Assembly (NCBI GenBank): GCA_045612485.1
Contig: JAZKZE010000150.1
Span: forward strand, 1-17,101
Length of the DNA stretch: 17,101 bases
Direction: 5' to 3'
From: RGIG5327 sp045612485
Lineage (GTDB): Bacteria > Verrucomicrobiota > Lentisphaeria > Victivallales > UBA1829
A program made the position numbers and the translations under genes. Below, piece by piece: positions 1 through 7,714 of the stretch. Under the pieces are notes generated by a model. That model was given only the letters and a program-made list of their open reading frames with translations, was not told the origin of the DNA and did not search any database. How positions within the stretch are numbered: position 1 is the stretch's first letter; each line of letters begins with the position of its first letter.

Positions 1-141
1 TCTCTCCTGAAGGTTGCACAAAACAGGATAAAGAAGTATTTTTGAAAAATCTGACAAAATCACTTTTTTAAAAGCAGATTTCTTTACGCACATAATTTTG
101 TAAAAATATGCCATTTTTACAAAATTATGGGATAGCTGTGA
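1..141 (-). repeat. Truncated end of a MITE-like repeat (copy 1)
   Basis: This stretch is nearly identical to the reverse complement of 13660-13803. By eye there are only a handful of differences: a two-base and a one-base indel and a few substitutions. It ends at 141 with the terminal motif TTATGGGATAGCTGTGA. It carries the same perfect hairpin: arms CATAATTTTGTAAAAAT at 91-107 and its complement at 113-129, around a 5-base loop. The element continues past the left window edge, so its other end and internal part are not visible. No gene is seen in it. Unlike copy 2 it is not followed by TA but by an A-run. Confidence 0.85.
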
Positions 142-143
142 AA

Positions 144-201
144 AAAAAATAAAAAAAAAGATATTATGACAGGAATGAAAATGTCATAATATCTTTTTTT
201 T
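144..201. terminator. Strong bidirectional intrinsic terminator
   Basis: A perfect 12-bp stem (GATATTATGACA at 160-171, TGTCATAATATC at 182-193) encloses a 10-base loop. It is preceded by a long A-rich run (141-159) and followed by eight T (194-201), so the stem can extend into A-T pairs and a U-tract forms in either direction. On the minus strand it lies just beyond the permease gene. On the plus strand it would stop any transcript leaving the repeat at 1-141. Confidence 0.85.
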
Positions 202-209
202 GAATATTT

Positions 210-236
210 CCCGGGAAAAACACATTTTTCCCCGGG
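210..236 (-). terminator. Second hairpin after the permease gene
   Basis: CCCGGGAAAAA (210-220) pairs with TTTTTCCCCGGG (225-236) with one bulged C and a 4-base loop. It lies 18 bases beyond the stop codon of the leftward permease gene. It has no T-run of its own on the minus strand. It may therefore be an mRNA 3'-end stabiliser working with the terminator beyond it rather than a terminator by itself. Confidence 0.5.
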
Positions 237-254
237 CAATATAAGAAGTCTTTC

Positions 255-1037
255 TTACGGGATCAGAAGTTTTATCGCGGCAAGTCCGGAAAGGAAAAGA
301 ACCGCCTTTTCAAAAACTTTCTGCGGAAGTTTCTTTAGAAGTACGATCCCCAGAACAGCCCCCAGAAGCAGGAAGGGGATCATCCCCATATCCGCAAGGA
401 AGGAAGCCTTTGTGATACGTCCTTCACTCCAGAAAATCGGCAGTTTTATCCAGTTGAGGATCATAAAATACCATGCCGCCGTTCCCATATATTCCTTCTT
501 ATCAAAACGCATGGCAAGAAGATAGATCGCCATAATGGGACCTGCCGCATTGGCAAGCTGGGTGGTGATCCCTGCAAAAAGACCGCAGGCAACAGCAAAA
601 GCCCAGTGTTTCGGAACAGTATCCTTATCTTTCCAGATAATATCTTTTACCACACTGAAAATACAAAGGGCGATCACAATGATCCCGATGGTAAGGTTCA
701 TCACATAGGAAGCGTGTGGCGTCCGGTCGATACCGAAACGCAAAATTGCCCAGCCGACAGCTATCCCGCAAAGGGCGGAAGGAATCAGACGGAACAATAA
801 AGGCCAGTTGGCTTTGTGCCGGTAATAGATCACAGCAAAAATATCTGTAATGGCAAGCATCACCAGCTGAAGCCCGGGGGAGATCCGGCTGTCAAACCAT
901 AAGGCGAGCATCACAACAGGAAGCAGACCAAGTCCGGGCATACCCGTTTTATTGATCCCGATAAGGATCGCCGAAATAACAAGAATGATGAGCTGGGAAT
1001 TACTCATACCGTGAAAAAAGAAGTCCATGATCTCCAT
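255..1037 (-). CDS. TauE/SafE-family membrane permease (putative sulfite/organosulfonate exporter)
   Basis: A 260-residue, strongly hydrophobic protein with about seven to eight membrane segments. The N-terminal pattern NKTGMPGLGLLPV is typical of the TauE/SafE (UPF0721) family. A second half-repeat carries AGITTQLANAAGPIMAIYL (about residues 155-173), matching the family's conserved Gly/Asn/Pro-rich loop. Length is normal for the family. Members move sulfite, sulfoacetate or other small anions across the inner membrane; the substrate cannot be told from sequence. Two starts are possible. ATG 1037 has AAAGG 7 bases upstream. ATG 1028 (Met4) has GGAG 4 bases upstream. The gene follows the bamA terminator, so it is probably transcribed separately; a weak promoter-like TTTACA-N17-TCAAAT lies at 1055-1083. 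The stop is TAA at 255-257. Confidence 0.85.
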   Translation of the reverse strand: MEIMDFFFHGMSNSQLIILVISAILIGINKTGMPGLGLLPVVMLALWFDSRISPGLQLVMLAITDIFAVIYYRHKANWPLLFRLIPSALCGIAVGWAILRFGIDRTPHASYVMNLTIGIIVIALCIFSVVKDIIWKDKDTVPKHWAFAVACGLFAGITTQLANAAGPIMAIYLLAMRFDKKEYMGTAAWYFMILNWIKLPIFWSEGRITKASFLADMGMIPFLLLGAVLGIVLLKKLPQKVFEKAVLFLSGLAAIKLLIP

Positions 1038-1080
1038 TATAAAACCTTTCTGTAATTTGAGATGGATAAATTTTTGCTGT

Positions 1081-1120
1081 AAAAAATCAGGATGACCGGA
1101 AAAGCCTCACCGGTCATCCT
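1081..1120 (-). terminator. Intrinsic terminator after bamA
   Basis: A perfect 11-bp stem (AGGATGACCGG at 1089-1099, CCGGTCATCCT at 1110-1120) has a 10-base loop. On the minus strand it is followed within two bases by six T (1086-1081). It lies 26 bases past the bamA stop codon and closes the long leftward operon. Confidence 0.85.
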
Positions 1121-1145
1121 TCAAAATATGAAATATCATTATTTC

Positions 1146-3473
1146 TTACAGCGGCGGGCTGAAAGAAGCACCGATATTAAAGTGGAAACGCAGAGAATTG
1201 CTTACCCCTTTCTGCTGATTGAGTACCGGATAGGCAAGATCCAGTTTCACAGGAGTGGCAATGCTGGGCAGCTTGATACGCAAACCGTAACCGATACCGA
1301 TATTGGGCTTACCGAATTCAAAGGAGTTCTTTCCGGCTCCCCCCATATCCATAAAGACTGCCCCGCGGAGATAATCCTTGTAAATGGGATGGGAAAGTTC
1401 CGCGGTAAAGATGTACATGGACTGTCCGCCATAGTTATCCTTATTGTAATCGGTGGGACCGATGGAACGGAAAGGGAACCCGCGTACAGAATCCCCGCCG
1501 CCCAGGAAGTAACGGTCATACAAAGGCACATCTTCACCGAATCCTACAACGGTACCGATCTTTCCTCCCAGTGAAAGGACAAACATATCGTGGAAGAAAG
1601 GATAGTGGTAAGAAGCTCTCGCTTCAAGACGGATATAATCCCTTTCCCCGCCGAATGCCTGGGAGGTAAAGGAGAAAAGTCCGCTTACAAAATACCCTCT
1701 TTTGGGATCCAGTGCGCTGTCTCTTGTATCTCTTGTAAGAGAAATATGCATCCTTCCGGCAAGCTCCCCGCCTTTCCATTTGGTGAACTTTTCAGAAAGA
1801 TCATGACTCATATCATGGATCTTCACATGCTCAAAGGTATATCCTCCGGCAATAGTGGTAAAGTCGTCAAAAATCCTTTTGGTAAGCGTAATGGAGAAAC
1901 CAAGTCTTTCATCTTCCCAGTCATCATATACGATATTCCGCAGATAACCGGAAACATCCAGTCTCAAAGGAATACCGAAAAGCCAGGGTTCTGTGAAATC
2001 CAGTTCAAATCCGTAACGGTCGATACCCGCAACCCCCATAAGACGCATACGCTGTCCGCCGCCTGTAAAATAATTCCAGGGATCAAGAATATCCATATTG
2101 GAATGACTGAATTCGATCATACCGGCAAGATTGTCCGAGTCTGACCATGCTCCGCCGATCCTTGCGTCGATGAACCGTTTTTCCTTTACCTCAATATCAA
2201 TATCCTTTGTATCCAGCTCTCCTTCATCGGATTTAATGGCAACAGCTTCCACCTTTTCAAAAAGCCCCATTCCCATCAGGCGGCTCTTTGCCACCTTCAC
2301 AAGATTGTTGTCCACAGGGTCATCGGGAGCCATGGGAAGTTCTCTGCGGATCACATGGTCTTTGGTATAACGGTTGCCGGAAATGAAGATCTTGTGGATT
2401 TTATATAAAGGACCTTCATTGATCACATACTCCACATCCACTGTATGTTTGAGATAGTTGGGATAAAGTTTCGCACGCAGGGAAAGATCGGCAAAACCAA
2501 GACGGAAATATTTATTTTCCATCTTCTTGATATCTGATTTTTCTGTAAGAGAACTGTACGTATCGCCGCTTTTCATCCCGAGAAGTGCAGTAAGTTCATC
2601 TGTTTTGAAATGCTTTGCTCCGGTAATGGATACTTTCCCCACTTTGTAGGGTTCCCCTTCATCCAGTTCAAAATCAATATGTACGATCTCCGGTTTTTCT
2701 TTCTCTCCGCCGATTTTTATATCCTTCACACGGAAATCCAGATACCCCTTCTTGAGATAAGCCTCCCGCAACAATACTTTATCACGGGAAAGCATCTCTC
2801 TGTCAAAAAGCCCGGCAAGTGAAAACCAGGAGAACCAGGGATGACTCAGCAAGGAATGACGGGTAAGGACAATTTCACGCAATTCATCTTCTTTATACGC
2901 CTTTGCCCCTTTGAAGGCTACTTTTCCCACACGGTAACGCAGACTTTCCCGGATGTCAAAGACAATCGTGATCTTACCGTCTTTACCGGCAAGCTGTCTG
3001 ACGGTGACGGTAGCATCATTCAACCCCTTGGAACGGTAAAAATCCCGTAAGGATGCGGCACTTTTCTGCAAGGCAAGTGTATTCAGAGGCAAACCGGGGG
3101 AAATACTGAGTTTTTCCGTAAGAGCTTTTGTATCATAAGCCTTGTTTCCATTGAACCGGATATCCTCCACAACATTCTGGGGAGTCACGCTGAAAATGAT
3201 CCGGATCTTCCCGTCCGCATCCTTCTCTGTTTTCACAGAAACATCACTGAACATCCCCATGGCATGAAGTCTTTTGATATCGTCACTTACAGTCCGTTCA
3301 CTGTAAAGAGTGCCTTTTTTGCTGGAAATATTGTATTTCAACACATTTTCATCAAACTTGTATGCTGCTGACGGCTGATCAAACTGCACAGAGGAGATCT
3401 CATCTGCAATAAGAGAGAAAGATGCCAGAAATACAATTGCAGCACAATGAATACAAGAAATAAACTTTCCCAT
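1146..3473 (-). CDS. bamA: Outer membrane protein assembly factor BamA
   Basis: A 775-residue protein of the Omp85/BamA family that inserts beta-barrel proteins into the outer membrane. Residues 1 to about 23 form a signal peptide (Lys near the start, hydrophobic core FISCIHCAAIVFLASFSLIA). Several POTRA repeats follow to about residue 430, with recurring patterns such as VEDIRFNGNKAYDTKAL and KVSITGAKHFKTDELTALLG. The C-terminal half is a beta barrel containing the family motif VRGF (663-666, within GGGDSVRGF), which sits in the conserved barrel loop. The last strand reads RFHFNIGASF but then adds SPPL, so the usual aromatic C-terminal residue is not the very last. The gene lies 98 bases after dnaB and ends at an intrinsic terminator. 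It is probably co-transcribed with the upstream ribosomal and replication genes, though a local promoter in the gap cannot be excluded. Confidence 0.95.
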   Translation of the reverse strand: MGKFISCIHCAAIVFLASFSLIADEISSVQFDQPSAAYKFDENVLKYNISSKKGTLYSERTVSDDIKRLHAMGMFSDVSVKTEKDADGKIRIIFSVTPQNVVEDIRFNGNKAYDTKALTEKLSISPGLPLNTLALQKSAASLRDFYRSKGLNDATVTVRQLAGKDGKITIVFDIRESLRYRVGKVAFKGAKAYKEDELREIVLTRHSLLSHPWFSWFSLAGLFDREMLSRDKVLLREAYLKKGYLDFRVKDIKIGGEKEKPEIVHIDFELDEGEPYKVGKVSITGAKHFKTDELTALLGMKSGDTYSSLTEKSDIKKMENKYFRLGFADLSLRAKLYPNYLKHTVDVEYVINEGPLYKIHKIFISGNRYTKDHVIRRELPMAPDDPVDNNLVKVAKSRLMGMGLFEKVEAVAIKSDEGELDTKDIDIEVKEKRFIDARIGGAWSDSDNLAGMIEFSHSNMDILDPWNYFTGGGQRMRLMGVAGIDRYGFELDFTEPWLFGIPLRLDVSGYLRNIVYDDWEDERLGFSITLTKRIFDDFTTIAGGYTFEHVKIHDMSHDLSEKFTKWKGGELAGRMHISLTRDTRDSALDPKRGYFVSGLFSFTSQAFGGERDYIRLEARASYHYPFFHDMFVLSLGGKIGTVVGFGEDVPLYDRYFLGGGDSVRGFPFRSIGPTDYNKDNYGGQSMYIFTAELSHPIYKDYLRGAVFMDMGGAGKNSFEFGKPNIGIGYGLRIKLPSIATPVKLDLAYPVLNQQKGVSNSLRFHFNIGASFSPPL

Positions 3474-3550
3474 ACGTACCTGCTTTCTAAAAATATTTTT
3501 TTACTGTTTTCATTTTTATTTCACGATATTTTCAACTCATCCAGCAAAAA

Positions 3551-3581
3551 AGCAAAAGCACTGCGGAAATATCAATTTCCG
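3551..3581 (-). terminator. Small hairpin over the dnaB stop codon, possible weak terminator
   Basis: CGGAAAT (3564-3570) and ATTTCCG (3575-3581) form a perfect 7-bp stem whose 4-base loop contains the dnaB stop codon (3572-3574). On the minus strand a T-rich stretch follows after a few bases. The stem is short and the T-run interrupted, so it may only attenuate read-through from dnaB into bamA. Confidence 0.35.
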
Positions 3582-5167
3582 GCTGAAGCCTCCTGCTGTT
3601 CATAAATATGTTCGGAATTTACAAATTCCATAAGTCCCGGACGGAATTTCAAAGGCACGATACCCGTCTGTCCGTTACGGTTCTTTTCCACAATAAGTTT
3701 TGCAGGAACCCCGGCAGCACTCTGCTCTGCTGTAAGGTTTTTTGCCTCATCCCTTTTACGGTCAAGGAAGATCACCACGTCCGCATCCTGCTCAATAGCT
3801 CCGGACTCACGCAGATTGCTCAACTTATGCTGGGCGTCTTTCGCATCCTTGGCTCCGCCGGCAGCACTCTTTTCCCCTTCACGGTTCAGCTGGGCAAGCA
3901 CAAGAATGGGAATATTCAAATCCTTGGCAAGTTTTTTGATCCCTCCGGAAATAGCGGCAACTTCGACCTGACGGCCTTCTCTGGAACTTGCCGCATCACC
4001 GGATTTCATCAACTGCAAATAGTCAATGGCAATAAGATCCAGTTTTCTCTGACTGTGCAGTTTTCTTGCTTTGGCACGCAATTCAAATACGGAAATACCC
4101 GCTGTGGGGTCAATATACAAACTGGCTTTCTTCAACTCCTGAATGGCTCCGGTAAGTTTCTGAACATCCCCTTTTCTCAAACTGCCATCCATAATAGAGG
4201 ACAATGGTACCTGTGCTTCCGTACACAAAAGTCGCTGTGTGACCTGCTGGGCACTCATTTCCAAACTGAAGAAAGCTACATTCCGGCGGGGACCGCCGGT
4301 ATCTTTCATAATAATATTCCGGATAATATTCAATGCCATAGCCGTCTTTCCTATGGAAGGACGGGCGGCAAGAACCACCATTTCCCCGGGCTTCATCCCT
4401 CCGCCAAGAAGACGGTCAAGATCCGGATACTCTGTAGGAAGCCCCGGCTCCAACTTCCCGTTGATGATTTCCAGAAGCTGTGTAAGAGTTTCTTCCGCAA
4501 TAAAACGCAATTCCTTGATCTCCGGCTGGACAAAGCGGTTTCTTACATTGAAAAATTCAGCTTCAACAGTGTCAAGAAGTGTCTTGACTTCTTTATTCTC
4601 CGGATTTTTGCACATCTCAAATACAGAGGAACATGTACGCAGAAGTTCCCGCAGCATGGCATAATCCCGCAGGATCTTGCACCACGCCTCGATATTGGCT
4701 GTACTGGCAATGGAATTCTGTATATCAAGAAGAAAATCCTGTCCGCCGATCGCGGACAATTTACCGCTGCGCTCAAGTTTATCACTGAGTGAAAGAATAT
4801 CCACTCCGATACCCTTTTCGTTCATCTCAAGAATGGCAGCATAGATCGCCGCATACTTGCGGTCATAAAAAACAGACTCCGCCACCCGTGTAAAAAAATC
4901 ACGGTTCAGCGAGTCAATGTCCTTGGGGCCCTTTCCCTTTTTCTCTCCCGGATTCGGCACAGCTGCCATCAGCCCGCCAAGGATCGTAGCGGCACTGGAT
5001 ATGGCAGAAGGATCGATCATCAGAGCGGCAATAACTGCCCTCTCCGTATCCACGTCGGCAAGAGACGGTGAAGGAGAACGGGTGTTTTTACCCCCGTTCT
5101 CCTGGAAATTCACGGGAGAACTTTTCTCAAGTTCCCCCGTTGAAATTATATCACCGGACAAACTCAT
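3572..5167 (-). CDS. dnaB: Replicative DNA helicase DnaB
   Basis: A 531-residue hexameric helicase that unwinds DNA at the replication fork. The N-terminal DnaB domain spans about residues 38-175. The RecA-like C-terminal domain holds Walker A ARPSIGKTAMALN (268-280), the catalytic-glutamate strand FFSLEMS (E303), Walker B DLIAIDYLQLM (377-387) and the late motifs LRESGAIEQDADVVIFLDR (452-470) and EKNRNGQTG (494-502). It is longer than the usual 450-470 residues. There is a Ser/Pro/Asn-rich N-terminal extension of about 38 residues, a Lys/Gly/Pro-rich insertion near 65-90 and an Ala/Lys-rich loop near 431-449. The ATG shares its A with the TGA stop of rplI (TGATG), so translation is probably coupled. 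No strong ribosome binding site of its own is visible. No intein is present. Confidence 0.97.
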   Translation of the reverse strand: MSLSGDIISTGELEKSSPVNFQENGGKNTRSPSPSLADVDTERAVIAALMIDPSAISSAATILGGLMAAVPNPGEKKGKGPKDIDSLNRDFFTRVAESVFYDRKYAAIYAAILEMNEKGIGVDILSLSDKLERSGKLSAIGGQDFLLDIQNSIASTANIEAWCKILRDYAMLRELLRTCSSVFEMCKNPENKEVKTLLDTVEAEFFNVRNRFVQPEIKELRFIAEETLTQLLEIINGKLEPGLPTEYPDLDRLLGGGMKPGEMVVLAARPSIGKTAMALNIIRNIIMKDTGGPRRNVAFFSLEMSAQQVTQRLLCTEAQVPLSSIMDGSLRKGDVQKLTGAIQELKKASLYIDPTAGISVFELRAKARKLHSQRKLDLIAIDYLQLMKSGDAASSREGRQVEVAAISGGIKKLAKDLNIPILVLAQLNREGEKSAAGGAKDAKDAQHKLSNLRESGAIEQDADVVIFLDRKRDEAKNLTAEQSAAGVPAKLIVEKNRNGQTGIVPLKFRPGLMEFVNSEHIYEQQEASAGN

Positions 5168-5619
5168 CAGATGCGGCCGATGATCACCTTGCCTGTAGCC
5201 ATGACAGACTGGTGCAGTTTGATATTTACAGAGTATTCGCCGGTAGCACGGATGGGAGCTTCCAGACGGACTCTCTGATGATCAAAAACAATACCGGCAG
5301 CAGCATAGGCTTCTGCAATGGCACGGTCGGTGACAGAACCGAAAAGGTGTCCGTCATCAGAAGCCTGCATGTTAATGTTAACAGCAGTTTCTGCGATCTT
5401 GGCAGCAAGAGCCTGGGCAGCTTCAAGAGCAGCCTGACGTTCAGCTTCGATCTTTTCCTTGCGGGCAGCGATCTGTTTGAGAGCAGAGGCAGAGGCAGGA
5501 GCAGCAAGTTTTTTGGGGATCAGAAAGTTTCTGGCATAACCGGGGGAAACATGTACTTCTTCACCGGCAAGACCAAGATCTTCCACGTCCTTCAAAAGGA
5601 TCAATTTTGTAATTGCCAT
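5167..5619 (-). CDS. rplI: 50S ribosomal protein bL9
   Basis: A 150-residue protein of normal bL9 length. The N-terminal rRNA-binding domain shows LKDVEDLGLAGEEVHVSPGYARNFLIP, the family signature, at about residues 9-35. The long connecting helix is rich in Ala, Glu and Lys (about 45-75). The C-terminal domain begins with DDGHLFGSVTDRAIAEA. It is a structural component of the large subunit near the L1 stalk and helps maintain reading frame. The start ATG 5619 has AAGGA 9 bases upstream. It lies 26 bases after rpsR and overlaps dnaB by one base. Confidence 0.96.
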   Translation of the reverse strand: MAITKLILLKDVEDLGLAGEEVHVSPGYARNFLIPKKLAAPASASALKQIAARKEKIEAERQAALEAAQALAAKIAETAVNINMQASDDGHLFGSVTDRAIAEAYAAAGIVFDHQRVRLEAPIRATGEYSVNIKLHQSVMATGKVIIGRI

Positions 5620-5645
5620 TTTCTTTTATCCTTTCATGGAAAGTG

Positions 5646-5882
5646 TTAGAGAACAACGCTGATGATGCGTGCACGTTTGACGGCGATGCTGAGCATCTTC
5701 TGATGTTTCAGGCAGGTACCGGTAATGCGGCGGGGAAGGATCCTTCCTTTTTCTGTCTGGAATTTTTTCAGAAAATCAGCATCTTTGAAATCGATGTAAT
5801 TGATCTTGTTTTCACACATCTTGCAGTTTTTGGGCTTGGAAATACGTCTTTTCATGCGACGTTTTTTATTGGGCATAGCCAT
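5646..5882 (-). CDS. rpsR: 30S ribosomal protein bS18
   Basis: A 78-residue protein with a basic N-terminus (KKRRMKRRISK) and the conserved core YIDFKDADFLKKF followed by GRILPRRITGTC and HQKMLSIAVKRAR. Cysteines C20, C23 and C57 are kept, resembling the cysteine-containing form of bS18 that may bind zinc. It pairs with bS6 on the 30S platform, and rpsF lies two genes upstream with ssb between. The start ATG 5882 is chosen over Met3 because GGAG stands 8 bases before it. Confidence 0.97.
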   Translation of the reverse strand: MAMPNKKRRMKRRISKPKNCKMCENKINYIDFKDADFLKKFQTEKGRILPRRITGTCLKHQKMLSIAVKRARIISVVL

Positions 5883-5939
5883 GTTACTATCTCCTTAAAG
5901 ATTTTTACTTTTTATTGCTTTATTGGAAAAGATCATTCA

Positions 5940-6584
5940 TCAGAAGGGAATGTCATCTTCCACACCGTCTACAGGCACATACTGTGCATCATCAGAAGGC
6001 ATGGAGGGCGGATCATCGTAAGAGGGGGGCGCAGCGTTCCCGTTGTCACGGGGTCCCTGTCTGTACTGCTGACGGGGGGCATAATCCTGTCCGGGACCTC
6101 TCTGCTGATAATTATTGCCCCGGGAGTAATTGCCTCCCTGGGGACCGTAATTATTCCCCTGCTGGTAGTTACCCTGCTGGTAGTTACCCTGCTGGTAATT
6201 GCCCTGTTGGGGAGGAGCATCAGAGAACTCACCGGGAGCACGGCCGTCATCCCGGCGGTCAAGGAACTGGACTCTTTCCGCATTTACCCGCAAGCGGGAA
6301 CGCTTCTTCTGAGTTTCCTTTTCCTCCCACTGGTCATAGACAAGCCGTCCCTCAATAAAAACAGATGAACCTTTCTGGAGGTAACGGGATGTACTTTCCG
6401 CCTGCTTACCCCATACAACTATGTCGATAAAGCATGCCTCATCCTTTTCCGCCCCGTTTGCCTGGACAAACCGGCGGTTGACGGCAATACCGAATTCACA
6501 CACGGCACTTCCGGAAGGTGTATAACGGATCTCCGGGTTACGGGTGAGATTTCCTATCAGCAATACTCTGTTCAGTGATGCCAT
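5940..6584 (-). CDS. ssb: Single-stranded DNA-binding protein SSB
   Basis: A 214-residue protein. Residues 1 to about 110 are an OB fold with family hallmarks: MASLNRVLLIGNLTRNPEIRY, then VNRRF, then FIDIVVWGKQAE and YLQKGSSVFIEGRL. A long low-complexity linker rich in Gln, Gly, Asn, Tyr and Pro follows, including four tandem copies of a QQGNY-like unit. The protein ends in the acidic tip DDIPF, the docking peptide for partner proteins in replication and repair. It protects single-stranded DNA and recruits repair enzymes. The start ATG 6584 has GAGAGG 6 bases upstream. Placement between rpsF and rpsR is the common bacterial arrangement. Confidence 0.97.
   Translation of the reverse strand: MASLNRVLLIGNLTRNPEIRYTPSGSAVCEFGIAVNRRFVQANGAEKDEACFIDIVVWGKQAESTSRYLQKGSSVFIEGRLVYDQWEEKETQKKRSRLRVNAERVQFLDRRDDGRAPGEFSDAPPQQGNYQQGNYQQGNYQQGNNYGPQGGNYSRGNNYQQRGPGQDYAPRQQYRQGPRDNGNAAPPSYDDPPSMPSDDAQYVPVDGVEDDIPF
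6155..6205. repeat. Short tandem repeat inside the ssb linker
   Basis: About three and a half copies of a 15-base unit (plus strand CTGCTGGTAGTTACC with small variation) run head to tail. On the coding minus strand they encode repeated QQGNY. Being a multiple of three, changes in copy number would alter linker length without shifting the frame. Confidence 0.8.
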
Positions 6585-6641
6585 TTTTTACCTCTCAATC
6601 ATCCTTTTTGACTTTTTCAGATCTTCTCCGGTTCGCCGGAA

Positions 6642-6980
6642 TTATTCGGCAACCCCTTCTGCGGATACAGCCAATGTGGAACGCACTTCTGCGGGACGTT
6701 CATCAACGATAACCATCTCACGGATCACGCGTTCATCCAGTCTGTATTTTTCACGGATCTCTTTGACCATGGCAGGATCCAGATCAAAGTAGTAATCCCA
6801 ATAGATACCGGCTTTGCGTTTGTTGATCTCACGGGCAAACTGTTTGCGGCCCATGTTCACAGCTTCTTTTACATTTCCGCCCCAACTCTGAATATTCTTA
6901 GCGAATTCTTCAGAGAAAGCCTTTCCCTCATCGTCAACTTTTCTCATGTCGAGGATGAATACTGCTTCGTACTTTTTCAA
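6642..6980 (-). CDS. rpsF: 30S ribosomal protein bS6
   Basis: A bS6-family protein that pairs with bS18 on the 30S platform. The recognised pattern is KKYEAVFILD at the start, then VKEAVNMGRKQFAREINKRKAGIYWDYYFDLDPAMVKEIREKYRLDERVIREMVI. The start deserves care. A GTG at 6986 keeps the frame open but lies directly against GGAGG (6992-6988), too close to be used easily. TTG at 6980 sits 7 bases after GGAGG and gives MKKYEAVF, a typical bS6 N-terminus. I therefore choose TTG, for 112 residues; starting at GTG would add two residues. The ribosome binding site lies in a small hairpin (see regulatory entry). pth is 43 bases upstream. Confidence 0.94.
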   Translation of the reverse strand: MKKYEAVFILDMRKVDDEGKAFSEEFAKNIQSWGGNVKEAVNMGRKQFAREINKRKAGIYWDYYFDLDPAMVKEIREKYRLDERVIREMVIVDERPAEVRSTLAVSAEGVAE

Positions 6981-6984
6981 GTTC

Positions 6985-6998
6985 ACACCTCCGGGTGT
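6985..6998 (-). promoter_or_regulatory. Hairpin holding the rpsF ribosome binding site
   Basis: On the minus strand ACACC pairs with GGTGT around a CGGA loop. The GGAGG ribosome binding site of rpsF lies partly in the loop and partly in the stem, so folding would hide it. In many bacteria the bS6-bS18 pair represses its own operon by binding an rpsF leader RNA with a CCG-containing motif. The CCCGG here is suggestive but the known structure is not clearly matched. Confidence 0.4.
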
Positions 6999-7029
6999 AG
7001 TTTTATTTGTTACTGTCTTGTTCAGATTC

Positions 7030-7671
7030 TTATTTTTCTGCTGCTTCTTCCGGCACTTCTTTTTCTTCCACCACCGGTGAAAGATCCAGTTTATTATACT
7101 GGTTCATACCGAATACTATCCCTCTGCGGAGGATCACTTCCACAGCTTCCGCCGCGGCAGTCGCCACCTTCTCAAAAAGGACTTTCTCCTCACCTTCAAA
7201 TGCACCCAGCACATATTCCGCCCCCTGGGACGCTCCACGGAAATTATGACCTACCCCGATACGGAGTCTGGCAAAGGATTCCGTGGAAAGTTTTTCCATA
7301 ATGGAACGCAATCCGTTATGACCGCCGCAACTGCCGTTCTTCCGTATCCGGATCCTGCCCAGAGGCAAGTCCACATCATCGGAGATCACAAGCAGATTTT
7401 CCGCTTTCAAACCATGTTTGGCAAGAAGCGGTGCAACAGCATTCCCGCTGAGATTCATAAAGGTTTCAGGTTTTTGCAGAAGCAACATACTTCCCGCATA
7501 ATTTCCCTTCCAGTAATGGGAAGAACATCCATGGACTTCTTCCATCCGTCCGGCAAGCTTTTTCAACAGAAGATCGATCACAGAAAAACCGGCATTGTGT
7601 CTCGTTCCGGCATACTCCGTTCCCGGATTGCCCAGACCGACGATCAAATGCAATTTATTTTCGTTCTGCAT
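7030..7671 (-). CDS. pth: Peptidyl-tRNA hydrolase
   Basis: A 213-residue enzyme that cleaves the ester bond of peptidyl-tRNA released from stalled ribosomes and recycles tRNA in the cytoplasm. Family motifs are GLGNPGTEYAGTRHNAGF (12-29) with N15 and catalytic H25, KPETFMNLSG with N73, DDVDLPLG with D98, and GGHNGL with N119. These correspond to N10, H20, N68, D93 and N114 of the E. coli enzyme. It is slightly longer than usual because of an acidic tail ending in VVEEKEVPEEAAEK. The ATG 7671 has only a weak purine-rich stretch upstream, which suggests coupling to rplY. The neighbouring rplY-pth order is common in bacteria. Confidence 0.97.
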   Translation of the reverse strand: MQNENKLHLIVGLGNPGTEYAGTRHNAGFSVIDLLLKKLAGRMEEVHGCSSHYWKGNYAGSMLLLQKPETFMNLSGNAVAPLLAKHGLKAENLLVISDDVDLPLGRIRIRKNGSCGGHNGLRSIMEKLSTESFARLRIGVGHNFRGASQGAEYVLGAFEGEEKVLFEKVATAAAEAVEVILRRGIVFGMNQYNKLDLSPVVEEKEVPEEAAEK

Positions 7672-7714
7672 CTTTTCTGCTTTCTCTTTTCAACTATGCG
7701 GCAAGTTTATCCAA

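Noticed and set aside
1590..2144. Plus-strand open frame opposite bamA
   Set aside because: Mirror of the bamA coding frame, composition typical of an antisense shadow.
3608..4792. A 394-codon plus-strand open frame
   Set aside because: It is antisense to dnaB, whose motifs are complete. No plausible domain or start signal.
6155..6205. Tandem repeats as a CRISPR-like array
   Set aside because: Units are 15 bases with no spacers and lie in frame within the ssb linker.
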